A stretch of 64,000 nt of DNA from Pseudodesulfovibrio sp. 5S69 (GCF_037094465.1 NZ_CP146609.1:2537501-2601500), one strand, 5' to 3'; counted from the stretch's first letter, positions 16,525 through 25,900 are shown. Made by a program: numbers and translations. The notes: generated by a model from the letters alone, not told the origin.

Positions 16525-18612
16525 CTAGAACGGGTAAACGAGTGAACTCTTGGTCTCGTCCTTTTCCGAGCCCATTTTCTTGTCGATGGCATTGATGCGC
16601 GCCTGAGCGGCCACGCGCTGCTCCTTGCGGGAGGCGTTGCGCACCACGGTGCCGAGCAACCGCTTGGCGGTCTCGTATTTGCCCCGTTTTTCGTAGATCA
16701 GTGAGGCGCGGTACATGGCGGTCAGGCACCAGATGTTTTCCTGGGGATACTGCCATGCCAATTTAAGGTAATAATCCAAAGCCTTGTCAGGGTTGCGCAT
16801 GGCCTGTTCCCCCTCACCGAGCCAGAACAGGGTTTCGGCCTGCAGGGCCGTGGTCATGGTCGCCCTGGCGTCCCACATGGCGAGCAATTCCTTCTGCGCG
16901 GTCTCGTATTCCCGGCGCTGCTGGTAGAGCAGGGCCATGCGCAGGCGGGTCATCACCGGCACGGGCTCGCCGGTCTTGGTCATTTCCTGGTAGGTTTCGA
17001 GCGCTTTGCCCTGATGACCGGCATCGAGTTCCAGGCGGGTCTTGATGTCCAGCCAGGCCATCCGCAATTCGGGAGGCAGGGCGGGTTCGTCGATGCGGTT
17101 CAGGTAAAAGGCCCCGAGTTGCAGGTTCTTGGCCCTGACCGCATCGTCGGCCAGGTAGATCAGGCTGCGGATGCCGAAGGAGGAATCGTCGAACAGGTAG
17201 GCGGCCCGCTTGGCCAGATTCGTGGACGGCTTGGTCTCGAAGCGCTGCTGCCAGTAGGCCAGGAGAAGCAACCTATCCAGGGGGTACTCGGCCGACAGAT
17301 CCTGCAGCTTGTCTGCCGGGGCGGCGGCCCAGAAGGGGGCCTCGGTTTCGGGATGGATGTTCTCGCCAGCAGCTCCGGAAAGGGCGGCCAGAACCGGATA
17401 CAGGGCAAAGGCCTGGGCCGGTTTTTCGGGTAATATTTTATTCAAGTCATCCTTGAAGGAAAGCACCCCGGCCAGCCTCAGGCAGATGGGGAGCGTCTTT
17501 TTATCTATTGAATTCCATACAGTTGAAGCAATTTGCGCGTTGCCGTTGGAGAGGGACAGCGCAAGCTTGAAGTTGCGCAGCAGCGTCGCGGTCTGTTCGG
17601 AGATGAGCATGGACCCGAGTTCGTTGTCGATGGCTTTTTCCGCTTCCTCCGGGGCCATGGTCAGGATGTTGTTGCGGAACTTGGTCCAGGCTGCGGAGTC
17701 GGGGTTGCCCAGGAACCAGTCGCTGCGGGACTTGGAATAGGGGGCCAGGACGTTGCCCGCCCAGAAAGCGTGCGCCTTGAGGTAGTTGCCTTTAAGGAAT
17801 ACATCAAGTTTTTTCGGCGTGTTGCCGCTGTTGAGGAAGTATAGTACCGCGGTCCAGAACGTGCGGACCGTCTCGTTGGAAAGCTGGGAGACATAGCCCG
17901 TGGCCTCTTCGAATTTTTCCAGGGAAACTGCGGCCATGGCCCGTGCGATCAATTGCGTGTCGGCGGGCTGCAACAGGGGCGCGGGTACCGCAGTAACGGC
18001 GGTATTTTTCCCTGAAGCTCCACCAGCAGGCAACATATTGGGATTCATGATGAAATAAACATTATTCCAGAAGCCGTTCTCCCAAACTTTGCGTCCAACG
18101 ACCATAATCATGTCCAGGGCTTCCTTCTGGGAATCCCGGGAAAGGGTGTGGTTGGCCAGATAGGACCAGTACATCTTGAGCCAGACGTCGTGCCAGATGG
18201 TTTCCAGGGCGGGTTCCCCCTTGAAGCGGGCGCGGATCTCGTCGTCGGACAGGAATTTGGTCGCCTGGGTATACCAGAGCACGGCCTTGGTCAGGTCGCC
18301 GAGACCCCGGTGAGCCTGGCCCCCCAGCCACAGCCGGTCGGCCTCGTCCTTGCCGGTGAAGGCCGGTGTCATTTCAATGATTTCAAGTGCTTTGGCAGGA
18401 GAATTGAGATTCAGGTAAACCTGGGCACGCTTGAGAACGGCCTCGGGCGTGTCCGCAGCGGACTCCTGGGCATACTCCTTTTCCAGGCGGTCCCAAGCTC
18501 GGTAGTGTTCAAGCCATTGCTGAAAGGACTGTTTTTCTGCCGCCTGGGCAGGGGTCAGTCCGGCCAGGGCCAGAAAAACGGTCAGAAGCGAAAACGCGAT
18601 GCGTGATTTCAT
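16525..18612 (-). CDS. Exported tetratricopeptide-repeat protein
   Basis: A 695-residue protein with a signal peptide (cleavage near AQA-A, about 24) and several TPR-like helical repeats. The clearest are at about 55-125 and about 560-680 (for example FWLGEGEQAMRNPDKALDYYLKLAWQYP). The middle is helical without a recognisable enzyme motif. It is probably periplasmic and used for protein-protein contact. It is the first gene of a run with azlC and azlD, 5 bases apart, which is an unexpected pairing. I do not recognise a named family. Confidence 0.85.
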   Translation of the reverse strand: MKSRIAFSLLTVFLALAGLTPAQAAEKQSFQQWLEHYRAWDRLEKEYAQESAADTPEAVLKRAQVYLNLNSPAKALEIIEMTPAFTGKDEADRLWLGGQAHRGLGDLTKAVLWYTQATKFLSDDEIRARFKGEPALETIWHDVWLKMYWSYLANHTLSRDSQKEALDMIMVVGRKVWENGFWNNVYFIMNPNMLPAGGASGKNTAVTAVPAPLLQPADTQLIARAMAAVSLEKFEEATGYVSQLSNETVRTFWTAVLYFLNSGNTPKKLDVFLKGNYLKAHAFWAGNVLAPYSKSRSDWFLGNPDSAAWTKFRNNILTMAPEEAEKAIDNELGSMLISEQTATLLRNFKLALSLSNGNAQIASTVWNSIDKKTLPICLRLAGVLSFKDDLNKILPEKPAQAFALYPVLAALSGAAGENIHPETEAPFWAAAPADKLQDLSAEYPLDRLLLLAYWQQRFETKPSTNLAKRAAYLFDDSSFGIRSLIYLADDAVRAKNLQLGAFYLNRIDEPALPPELRMAWLDIKTRLELDAGHQGKALETYQEMTKTGEPVPVMTRLRMALLYQQRREYETAQKELLAMWDARATMTTALQAETLFWLGEGEQAMRNPDKALDYYLKLAWQYPQENIWCLTAMYRASLIYEKRGKYETAKRLLGTVVRNASRKEQRVAAQARINAIDKKMGSEKDETKSSLVYPF

Positions 18613-19041
18613 TTTTCCTCAAATCAGCCGTAACGGCTTTTTGTCTGTTTGCGATGGGGTCTCCTTACCAGCCGTGAAAAGAATGCTCAATGGGCAGCGA
18701 GGTCGATTCTTTATCCGGACTTTCAATCGACCATGTCGAAGGTCGAAGGGGTGAAACCGGGAAGGGCGAATCATCAGGGTGTCGATCCGGCCTGTTTCGG
18801 TCTCCCTTTGTTAAAAGTTTACATAATTTACATTATGAGACAAATATATAACCACTCGAAAGAGTGGAATAAAATCCTTCAAGTCACCAATCCTTGCTGA
18901 ACAAGTCGTCGCCTACTGGTGGCTTGCCGATGGCCGGATTATGAATGACCTGCGGAAAATTCCCTGTGCCGCGTTTTGAAGATTTTATCGATACGGGCTT
19001 CATCTCGAGGAAGGAAATGTCTCTCGCTCGAACTGAGGGCG
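18613..19041. other. Non-coding region with a 6-bp palindrome
   Basis: Between the TPR gene (start) and the small metal-binding protein (end), both on the minus strand. The part nearest 18612 should hold the TPR-azlCD promoter. An AT-rich patch at about 18810-18855 contains the inverted repeat CATAAT-TTAC-ATTATG (18822-18837) and a small hairpin CCACT...AGTGG. These look like a regulator site. A frame of 83 codons on the plus strand (18649-18900) has no ribosome binding site and no recognisable content, and was not accepted. Confidence 0.5.
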
Positions 19042-19068
19042 AAAAAAAAGGCCCTGAGTCGGGCCTTT
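19042..19068 (-). terminator. Rho-independent terminator after the dapL-folK unit
   Basis: On the minus strand, AAGGCCC pairs with GGGCCTT around a six-base loop and runs into eight T. It is 25 bases after the stop of the small metal-binding protein. Confidence 0.88.
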
Positions 19069-19092
19069 GTCCTATCGGAATGGCTGGTCTGC

Positions 19093-19371
19093 CTATTCTT
19101 CGTCTTTCTTAGGGATCGAGGCGCCGATCCGCTTCAAGTATTTGTCCCGGCATTCGTAGGAACAGAATACGTGGACCTTGTCCCCTTCCCGGACGCGGAT
19201 GTCGCCGTCCTTGTCTACGTAGGTTCCGCACGACGGGTCCTTGACCATTTCGCCGGAGGCAACCTTTTGCTTGAAGGATTTGTCGTTTTGCATGTCCTTC
19301 TTGCGCTTGTCGCCCATGAAGAGCTTGTAGACCAGAAACAATGCCGCGGCGATGACCAGGAATTTAAGCAT
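19093..19371 (-). CDS. Small membrane-anchored metal-binding protein (PP0621/TRASH-like)
   Basis: A 92-residue protein. One N-terminal helix (about 2-18) is followed by a charged linker and a compact domain: EMVKDPSCGTYV...VHVFCSYECRDKYL. The three or four Cys (C48, C69, C73) resemble the treble-clef/YHS-TRASH arrangement that binds zinc or other metals, as in the PP0621 family. It starts 24 bases after folK, with GAGG upstream, and ends the dapL-folK operon. Function is unknown. Confidence 0.75.
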   Translation of the reverse strand: MLKFLVIAAALFLVYKLFMGDKRKKDMQNDKSFKQKVASGEMVKDPSCGTYVDKDGDIRVREGDKVHVFCSYECRDKYLKRIGASIPKKDEE

Positions 19372-19395
19372 GGGTAGCCTCGTTGGTTGGTTGTA

Positions 19396-19899
19396 TCAGG
19401 AGTCCTGCCAGAGCTTGCGCCCTTCCTGCCGGTAGTCGATGGCGGCAAGGGCCTCGTCCACGGTGGTTCCGTCCGGGAAGACGAAGTCCGGGGCAATCTC
19501 CTTGAGTGGCACGAGCACGAACGCCCTGTCCTTGGCACGCGGATGCGGCAGGGTCAGGAAGTCCATGTCCATGACGGTGTCGCCCCAGGCGATGATATCC
19601 ATGTCCAGCGGCCTGGGGCCGCCGGGCACGGCCCGGGTGCGGCCCATCTTGGCCTCGATGGCCGTGCAGGTGGACAGGAAGCCCGGAGGCGACCAGATTT
19701 CGGCGTCGATCTCAAGCTGGATTACCTGGTTGGTGAACCACGGCTGATCCTTTATCTCCCCCTGAGGCTCGGTCTCGTAGTATTCCGAGACCTTTTTCAG
19801 GCGGATGTCGTCGCCGTAGTCCTCAAGCAGGACCAGGGCCTCGTGGAGGTTTTCTTCAGTGTCTCCCACGTTCGAGCCGAGGCTCACGTAGCAGATCAC
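19396..19899 (-). CDS. folK: 2-amino-4-hydroxy-6-hydroxymethyldihydropteridine diphosphokinase
   Basis: HPPK, 167 residues, transfers pyrophosphate from ATP to the pterin in folate synthesis. The N-terminal YVSLGSNVGD (4-13), PWFTNQV, the metal-binding GPRPLDMDII (about 94-103) and LPHPRAKDRAFVLVPL are diagnostic. It starts with GTG 19899, which shares bases with the dapL stop (GTGA), indicating translational coupling to dapL. Confidence 0.93.
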   Translation of the reverse strand: MICYVSLGSNVGDTEENLHEALVLLEDYGDDIRLKKVSEYYETEPQGEIKDQPWFTNQVIQLEIDAEIWSPPGFLSTCTAIEAKMGRTRAVPGGPRPLDMDIIAWGDTVMDMDFLTLPHPRAKDRAFVLVPLKEIAPDFVFPDGTTVDEALAAIDYRQEGRKLWQDS

Positions 19900-21062
19900 A
19901 GTTTCGAAATTCTGGATACGGCCTCCTCAAGTTTGTCGTTGTTCACGGTCAGGGAAATGCGGAAGTACCCTTCCCCGGGTGTGCCAAAACCGTTGCCGGG
20001 GGTCAGGACGACGCCGGTCTTCATGAGCACGTTGGTCACGAATTCCGCGGACTTGTACCCTTCCGGTACGTTGCACCACAGGTAGAAGGAGGCGTCCGGC
20101 ACACGGTGCTTGATGCCGATCTTGGTCAGGGCGGCGCTGACCACGTCCCGGCGCTCCTTGTAGATGGTCCGGAAGCTCTCGGCAAAGGGCTCGCCCTCGC
20201 GCAGGGCGGCGATGCCCGCCTCCTGGACGGCCTGGAAGATGCCGGAGTCCACATTTTCCTTGATCTTGCCCAGACCTGCGACAAGGCTCTTGTTGCCCAC
20301 GGCCATGCCGATGCGCCAGCCGGTCATGTTGTAGGTCTTGGACAGGGAGTGGAACTCGATGCAGACGTCTTTGGCTCCCTCGCATTCCATGATGGAGAGG
20401 GGCTTGTTGTCCGGATCGTAGTAAATTTCGGTGTAGGCCGCGTCGGAGACCACGATGACGTTGAACTCCTTGGCCTTCTCGATGAGCTTCTCGTAAAAGG
20501 GCTTGGTCGCCGTGGCCGCGGTCGGGTTGTTCGGGTAGCAGACGAAGATCATCTTGGCCTTGGCCCAGGTCTCGTCGGCGATGGCATCCAAGTCTACGAG
20601 GAAGTCGTTTTCCTCGAGCAGGGGCAGATATTCCACCCTTCCCCCGGCGAACTCGGTGGCGACGCCGTAGACCGGGTAGTTCGGCGTGGCTACCAGGACG
20701 GTGTCGCCGGGATTGACGTAGGCCAGCGGGAAATGGGCGATGCCCTCCTTGGAGCCGATCAGGCTGACCACCTCGGTCTCGGGATCAAGGTCCACGTTGA
20801 AACGCTGCTTGTACCAGTCGGCCACGGCCTGGCGGTAGGCCAGCATGCCGACGTAGTCGGGATAGCGGTGGTTCTTCGGCTTTTTGGCGCTTTCGTACAG
20901 CGCCTCAATGATGAACTCCGGGGTGGGCAGGTCGGGGTCGCCGATGCCCAGGCTTATGATATCCATGCCCTTTTTGGCGACTTCGGCCTTGGCCTTGTCG
21001 ATGGCGGCAAACAGGTACGGAGGCAGCGCCGAGAGGCGGTCGGCCAACTTGAATTCAGACAT
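19896..21062 (-). CDS. dapL: LL-diaminopimelate aminotransferase
   Basis: PLP-dependent class I/II aminotransferase of 388 residues. It converts tetrahydrodipicolinate directly to LL-diaminopimelate with glutamate as donor, bypassing dapC/D/E. Landmarks are ISLGIGDPDLPTP, HRYPDYVG, SKEGIAH, CYPNNPTAATA, and the PLP lysine in SLSKTYNMTGWRIG (about residue 236). The frame extends to 21341, but ATG 21062 has AAGGAG 7 bases upstream and begins the DapL N-terminus. With lysA at 30237 the window holds two steps of this lysine/peptidoglycan route. A close alternative is another class I aminotransferase, but the motif set favours DapL. Confidence 0.9.
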   Translation of the reverse strand: MSEFKLADRLSALPPYLFAAIDKAKAEVAKKGMDIISLGIGDPDLPTPEFIIEALYESAKKPKNHRYPDYVGMLAYRQAVADWYKQRFNVDLDPETEVVSLIGSKEGIAHFPLAYVNPGDTVLVATPNYPVYGVATEFAGGRVEYLPLLEENDFLVDLDAIADETWAKAKMIFVCYPNNPTAATATKPFYEKLIEKAKEFNVIVVSDAAYTEIYYDPDNKPLSIMECEGAKDVCIEFHSLSKTYNMTGWRIGMAVGNKSLVAGLGKIKENVDSGIFQAVQEAGIAALREGEPFAESFRTIYKERRDVVSAALTKIGIKHRVPDASFYLWCNVPEGYKSAEFVTNVLMKTGVVLTPGNGFGTPGEGYFRISLTVNNDKLEEAVSRISKL

Positions 21063-21269
21063 GTATGGTCTCTCCTTGCAATCCGATATTGAAGCACTTT
21101 CATAATGGGGGCATGACCCTGTGTCAATCCGAACCATTGCGCTTTGATCCTCACCTTGGTAGCAAGGATGAAGGCAGCCGTGCTTGGTTTCCATGCAGTG
21201 TGGCAGATACCCTTTCCCTGTGGATATTATCCAATACTTTAATAGTATCAAAGCGGTCCGGCAGTGATC

Positions 21270-22193
21270 ATGGCGCGCCCCGACAAAGAAAAAAACATCA
21301 ATGAGTACAGCCACCCGTGGGTGGACAGGTATCTTGAGCACCTGCTGATCGAAAAGGGGCTGTCCGAGAACAGCCTGACCGGCTACGCCAATGACCTGGG
21401 GTCACTCCTCGCCTTTCTGGAAGACAAGTCCTTTGCCCTGAAGGACCTGACGGACAAGACTCTGTTTCTCTACCTGACCCATCTGCGGGCGCGGGGTCTG
21501 AAGAGTCGGTCCCTGGCCCGGCATCTCTCTTCCCTGCGCGGGTTCTTCGCCTTTGCCGTGGGCGAAAAATGGTATAAGGAGGACCCGGGCCAGCTCCTGG
21601 AGAACCCCAAACTGCCGCGCAAGCTCCCGGAATTCCTCAGCCGCGAGGAGGTTTCCCGCGTTCTCGCCCTGCCCGACACCTCCACCCCGCTCGGCATGCG
21701 CGACAAGGTCATGCTGGAACTGCTCTACGCGGCGGGCCTGCGGGTCTCCGAGCTCATCGGCATGAAGGTTCTGGACTATGACCCGCAGGTGGGCATGCTC
21801 AAGGTTTTCGGCAAGGGATCCAAGGATCGGCTCATCCCCATTCATTACACGGCCCAGGACTACCTGAACCGCTACCTGGAGTTCACCCGGCCCGGCTTCA
21901 AGCCGCGCGAGGACTGCATGTTCCTGAACCGCTCGGGCAAGGGGCTGACCCGCCAGGGCGTGTGGAAGCTGATCAAGAAATACGCCGAGGCGGCGGGCAT
22001 AAAGCGGTCCATCTCGCCACACACCTTCCGCCACTCCTTTGCCACCCACCTGCTCGAAGGCGGCGCGGACCTGCGCACCGTGCAGATTCTCCTGGGGCAC
22101 GCGGACATCAGCGCCACCGAAATCTACACCCACATCGAGGCCAACCGGCTCAAGACCCTGCACCGGAAGTTCCACCCGCGATCAACCATGTGA
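21270..22193 (+). CDS. Tyrosine recombinase XerC/XerD
   Basis: A 307-residue site-specific recombinase, probably for resolving chromosome dimers at dif. A SAM-like N-terminal core-binding domain (about 14-105) precedes the catalytic domain. That domain has all expected residues: Arg in AAGLRVSELIGM, Lys in GKGSKDR, His and Arg in HTFRHSFATHLL, His in LLGHADIS, and the nucleophile Tyr in TEIYTHI. I cannot decide between XerC and XerD. GTG 21264 is an alternative start; neither has a strong ribosome binding site. It is divergent from dapL. Confidence 0.93.
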   Translation: MARPDKEKNINEYSHPWVDRYLEHLLIEKGLSENSLTGYANDLGSLLAFLEDKSFALKDLTDKTLFLYLTHLRARGLKSRSLARHLSSLRGFFAFAVGEKWYKEDPGQLLENPKLPRKLPEFLSREEVSRVLALPDTSTPLGMRDKVMLELLYAAGLRVSELIGMKVLDYDPQVGMLKVFGKGSKDRLIPIHYTAQDYLNRYLEFTRPGFKPREDCMFLNRSGKGLTRQGVWKLIKKYAEAAGIKRSISPHTFRHSFATHLLEGGADLRTVQILLGHADISATEIYTHIEANRLKTLHRKFHPRSTM

Positions 22194-22218
22194 TCATCGC
22201 AACAACGTAGAATACAAA

Positions 22219-24906
22219 ATGAAAAATAAACAGGAAAAGATACAGGCCCCGACCGTGATCACGGCCCACGCCAACGCGGATTTCGATGCCCTGGGGGCCA
22301 TGGTCGCGGCCAGCAAGCTCTATCCCGACGCGGTGCTCATCTTTCCCGGCAGTCAGGAGTCCAGCCTGCGCAATTTTTTCATTGAGAGCACCACGTATCT
22401 CTTCAATTTCAAGGCATTCAAGGACATCGAACCCGAATCGGTGAAGCTGCTGGTGGTCGTGGACACCCGTCAACGCTCGCGGATTCCCCACGTCCGGCCC
22501 GTGCTGGACAACGAGGGGCTGCGCATACACCTCTACGATCACCATCCGGACAGCGACGAGGACCTGCCCGCAGAAAAGAGCGTGGTCCGGGACTGGGGTT
22601 CCACCACGACCATCATTGTGCACGAGATCAGGGAGCGCGGCCTGACCTTGAACACGGAAGAGGCCACCCTGCTCGGTATCGGCATCTACGAGGACACCGG
22701 CTCCTTCGGTTTCAACACGACCACGCCGCAGGACTTCGAGGCTGCGGGCTGGCTCAAGGCCCAGGGCATGGACATCGAGGTCATCACCGACCTGTTGTCT
22801 CACGAACTATCCGCCGAACAGGTCACCTATCTCGGCGAATTGTTCAAGAATGCCAATACCTATGATATCCACGGCGTGGACGTGGTCATCACCGAGATGT
22901 CCACGGACAAGTTCGTGCCGGACTTCGCCCTGCTGGTCCACAAGCTCATGGACATGGAGAAGATCAAGGTCGTCTTCGCCCTGGGGCGCATGGCCGACCG
23001 CATCCACCTGGTGGCCCGATCCAAGAACCCGGACGTCAACGTGGGCCGCATCTGCGCCTCCCTGGGCGGCGGCGGGCACGACGCGGCGGCCTCGGCCACG
23101 GTCAAGGATCGCACCCTGGCCGAGGTGCGCGACGATCTCTTCGCCCTGTTCTACTCCCAGATCAATCCGCAGATCGTGGTGGATTCCCTCATGTCCCGCC
23201 CGCCCGTTGTCATCGAGGGCGACAAGACCATGGCCGACGCCGTGGAGCTGATGAGCCGCTACGGGCTTAAGGACGTGCCCGTGGTGGAAAAGGACAGCAT
23301 GCGATGCATCGGCATAATCGGCCATCAAATCGCGGACAAGGCCATCTCCCACCACCTGGGCGACGTGGGCCTGAGTGAATACATGACCCGTACCTTCGAG
23401 ACCGTGGAGGCCAAGACCGATCTCTACCGGGTCATGGAGATCATCCTGAGCAACCGCCAGCGCATGCTGCCCGTGGTGGAGAACGGCGAACTGATCGGAG
23501 TCATCACCCGCACGGACCTCATGAACATGCTTATCGAGGAGCCCGCGCGCATCCCGGATTCCCTCATGCCGGGTCACCGCAGGGAGCGGAACATCGCCTC
23601 CCAGGTCAAGAACCGGTTGCCCCAGCGCATGCTCGAACTGCTCAAGGAGGCAGGCGAACTGGGCGCGGAAACGGGCTGGGAGGTCTACGCCGTGGGCGGG
23701 TTCGTGCGCGATATTCTGCTCGGGCGGCCCAACCTCGACCTGGACCTGGTGGTCGAAGGCGACGGCATCACCTTTGCCAAGCGCTTTGCGGCCAAGCTCG
23801 GCGGCCGGGTCAAGGCGCACTCCAAGTTCAAGACCGCCGTGGTCATCCTGGACGACGGCCAACGGGTGGACGTGGCCACCGCCCGGTTGGAATATTACGA
23901 ATACCCCGCCGCCCTGCCCACGGTGGAGCTCTCGTCCATCAAGATGGATCTGTACCGCCGCGATTTCACGGTCAACGCCCTGGCCCTGCGCATCAATCCG
24001 GGCCGCTACGGCCAACTGGTGGACTTTTTCGGAGCGGAGCGGGACATCCGCAACCGGACCATCCGCGTGCTCCATTCCCTGAGCTTTGTGGAGGACCCCA
24101 CCCGCATTCTCCGGGCCATCCGCTTCGAGCGGCGCTTCGACTTCCAGATTGGCGGCCAGACCATGCGGCTGATCAAGAACGCACTCAGCCTCAAGCTGTT
24201 CAGCAAGCTCTCCGGCACCCGAGTCATGCACGAACTGCAATTGATCATGAACGAGGAGGACCCCCTGTCCTGCCTGCTGCGCATGCAGGAGCTGGGCATC
24301 ATGGAGGCCATCCACCCCCTGCTCTCCCTGGACAAGGAGCGCGTCCAGGTCCTGACCGAGCTGGTCAAGGTCCACAACTGGTACAAGCTCCTGTACCTGG
24401 ACCCGGCGGTGGTTCCGTGGAAGCTTTACATCCTGGGCATGACCGCGGGCATCAAGCGGGACGAGATAAACAAGGTGACCAAGCGTCTCCATTTCACTCA
24501 ACGGGAGGAACGGGAATTCTTTCAACTGCGGGACATGATCGGCGAGGCGCTCATGAAGCTCATGGGCTGGAAGGAAGGGCGCTCTCGTCTGAGCCGGTTG
24601 TACAAGATCCTCCACCCCATCCCGGTGGAGGGAATCCTGTTCCTCATGGCGCGCAGCCGCAAGGAGTACATCAGGAGAAATATATCTCAGTATCTTGCTA
24701 GGTTGCAGTATGTCGAGATTGAAGTGAACGGGAAGGACCTCAAGAACATCGGCATCGAACCAGGTCCGATCTATACTATTATTCTGGACAGGCTTATGAC
24801 GGCCAAGATCGACGGGCGCGCGGAAACGCGCCACGAACAATTGAATCTGGCGAAAAAATTGAATAAGGAACTGTCGGCGAGCCGAAACGACGGGAACGAA
24901 GACTAG
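22219..24906 (+). CDS. DHH phosphoesterase / CBS / CCA-type tRNA nucleotidyltransferase fusion
   Basis: An 895-residue multidomain protein. A DHH-DHHA1 phosphoesterase (about 10-310) shows AHANADFDALGA, YDHHPDSDEDL and GGGGHDAAA. Two CBS domains follow (about 320-435). Then comes a polymerase-beta-type CCA-adding head (about 470-620) with YAVGGFVRDILLG, the metal pair in NLDLDLV and RRDFTVNALAL, followed by the helical tRNA-binding part. Proteins of this layout serve as A- or CC-adding tRNA nucleotidyltransferases in Aquifex and deltaproteobacteria. It may combine 3'-end repair with oligonucleotide clearance; CBS domains suggest adenylate sensing. ATG 22219 starts 26 bases after the recombinase. 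Confidence 0.88.
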   Translation: MKNKQEKIQAPTVITAHANADFDALGAMVAASKLYPDAVLIFPGSQESSLRNFFIESTTYLFNFKAFKDIEPESVKLLVVVDTRQRSRIPHVRPVLDNEGLRIHLYDHHPDSDEDLPAEKSVVRDWGSTTTIIVHEIRERGLTLNTEEATLLGIGIYEDTGSFGFNTTTPQDFEAAGWLKAQGMDIEVITDLLSHELSAEQVTYLGELFKNANTYDIHGVDVVITEMSTDKFVPDFALLVHKLMDMEKIKVVFALGRMADRIHLVARSKNPDVNVGRICASLGGGGHDAAASATVKDRTLAEVRDDLFALFYSQINPQIVVDSLMSRPPVVIEGDKTMADAVELMSRYGLKDVPVVEKDSMRCIGIIGHQIADKAISHHLGDVGLSEYMTRTFETVEAKTDLYRVMEIILSNRQRMLPVVENGELIGVITRTDLMNMLIEEPARIPDSLMPGHRRERNIASQVKNRLPQRMLELLKEAGELGAETGWEVYAVGGFVRDILLGRPNLDLDLVVEGDGITFAKRFAAKLGGRVKAHSKFKTAVVILDDGQRVDVATARLEYYEYPAALPTVELSSIKMDLYRRDFTVNALALRINPGRYGQLVDFFGAERDIRNRTIRVLHSLSFVEDPTRILRAIRFERRFDFQIGGQTMRLIKNALSLKLFSKLSGTRVMHELQLIMNEEDPLSCLLRMQELGIMEAIHPLLSLDKERVQVLTELVKVHNWYKLLYLDPAVVPWKLYILGMTAGIKRDEINKVTKRLHFTQREEREFFQLRDMIGEALMKLMGWKEGRSRLSRLYKILHPIPVEGILFLMARSRKEYIRRNISQYLARLQYVEIEVNGKDLKNIGIEPGPIYTIILDRLMTAKIDGRAETRHEQLNLAKKLNKELSASRNDGNED

Positions 24907-25033
24907 ACGTTTTCCCCTCTTGCCCTCGACAGGCAAGCCGTGTAGAAAATCAAGATGTTGGTTAGTATGCGCCGACGTTCCCGGCCGGTGTGGAAGAACC
25001 GCAACCGGTTTGAAAATCAAATGGAAGTGGATC

Positions 25034-25522
25034 ATGGATGTTTTGTGGGCGCCCTGGCGTCTTGAATATATTCTCGGACCCAAGCCGGAGGAGTGCGTGT
25101 TCTGCATTCCCGAGCACACGGACGAGGACGAGGAGCGGTGCATCCTCGCCCGTGGCGAGCATTGTTTCGTGATCATGAACAAGTTCCCGTACAACAACGG
25201 ACATCTCATGGTCACCCCCTACCGTCATGTGAGCCACCTGACGGACCTGACTCTGGAAGAGTCCAATGACTGCATGTTGTGGATCAGGCGGAGCATCCGG
25301 ATTCTGGAAGACGCCTTCCATCCCCACGGGGTGAACATGGGACTCAATCTGGGCGAAGCGGCCGGCTCCGGCATCGCCCAGCACATGCATTTTCAGATTG
25401 TTCCCCGCTGGAACGGGGACGCTTCGTTTATGGCCGTCTTCGGCGAGACCACGGTCATCCCCGAACACCTTCACTCAACCTACAGCCGCCTCAAGCCGCT
25501 GTTCGATGCAATCACCGCTTAA
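25034..25522 (+). CDS. HIT-family protein, Ap4A phosphorylase-like
   Basis: A 162-residue histidine-triad protein. The N-terminus MDVLWAPWRLEYI and the zinc-type CVFC pair (21-24) are typical of this subgroup. The active site is QHMHFQIVPRW, in which the last His of the usual triad is Gln. The H-x-H-x-Q form is that of nucleotide transferases/phosphorylases such as Ap4A phosphorylase rather than hydrolases. ATG 25034 is chosen because it begins the conserved N-terminus; the frame is open to 24920. It lies 10 bases before lapA. Confidence 0.87.
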   Translation: MDVLWAPWRLEYILGPKPEECVFCIPEHTDEDEERCILARGEHCFVIMNKFPYNNGHLMVTPYRHVSHLTDLTLEESNDCMLWIRRSIRILEDAFHPHGVNMGLNLGEAAGSGIAQHMHFQIVPRWNGDASFMAVFGETTVIPEHLHSTYSRLKPLFDAITA

Positions 25523-25532
25523 GGAGAACCGC

Positions 25533-25892
25533 ATGCGTTTTATCAAGGTCCTGTTTCTGTTGGCACTTTTCGTTTTTTCCATCCTGTTCTTCAGCCAGAA
25601 CAACGATGTCCTTCTACAGAACCTGACACTGATTCTCGATATACCCTACGTGGCCACGCTGCATTCCATCCCCCTGCCCTTCGGCGTCCTGATCCTGACC
25701 GCCTTCGTTGCCGGTTGCCTGCTGACCATAATCTACTTCGCGGTCGACAAGTTCCGCGGCGCCTCCAAGCTCAAGGAATGCCGTACCCGCATGGCCAGCC
25801 TGGAGCAGGAGCTCAATTCCCTGCGCAACATGCCCATCAGCGAGGATGCTTCCTTCAGCTCCACCGAGACCAAGGAAGAGGATAGCCTCTAG
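25533..25892 (+). CDS. lapA: LapA-like inner-membrane protein (DUF1049)
   Basis: A 119-residue protein with two transmembrane helices (about 3-20 and 45-68). The QNNDVLLQNLTL and PLPFGVLILTAFVAGCLLTI segments are typical of LapA/YciS, and a coiled-coil tail follows (about 75-100). In E. coli LapA partners with LapB to adjust LPS synthesis through LpxC turnover. ATG 25533 follows AAGGAG closely. It is 8 bases before the lapB-like gene, the same order as in E. coli. Confidence 0.85.
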   Translation: MRFIKVLFLLALFVFSILFFSQNNDVLLQNLTLILDIPYVATLHSIPLPFGVLILTAFVAGCLLTIIYFAVDKFRGASKLKECRTRMASLEQELNSLRNMPISEDASFSSTETKEEDSL

Positions 25893-25900
25893 GCAACGTC

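Noticed and set aside
18649..18900. 83-codon plus-strand frame in the gap after the TPR gene
   Set aside because: No ribosome binding site, mixed composition and no family features.
22807..25215. 802-codon open frame on the minus strand
   Set aside because: It is antisense to the DHH-CBS-CCA and HIT genes; composition (His, Gln, Val-rich) is typical of a shadow frame.
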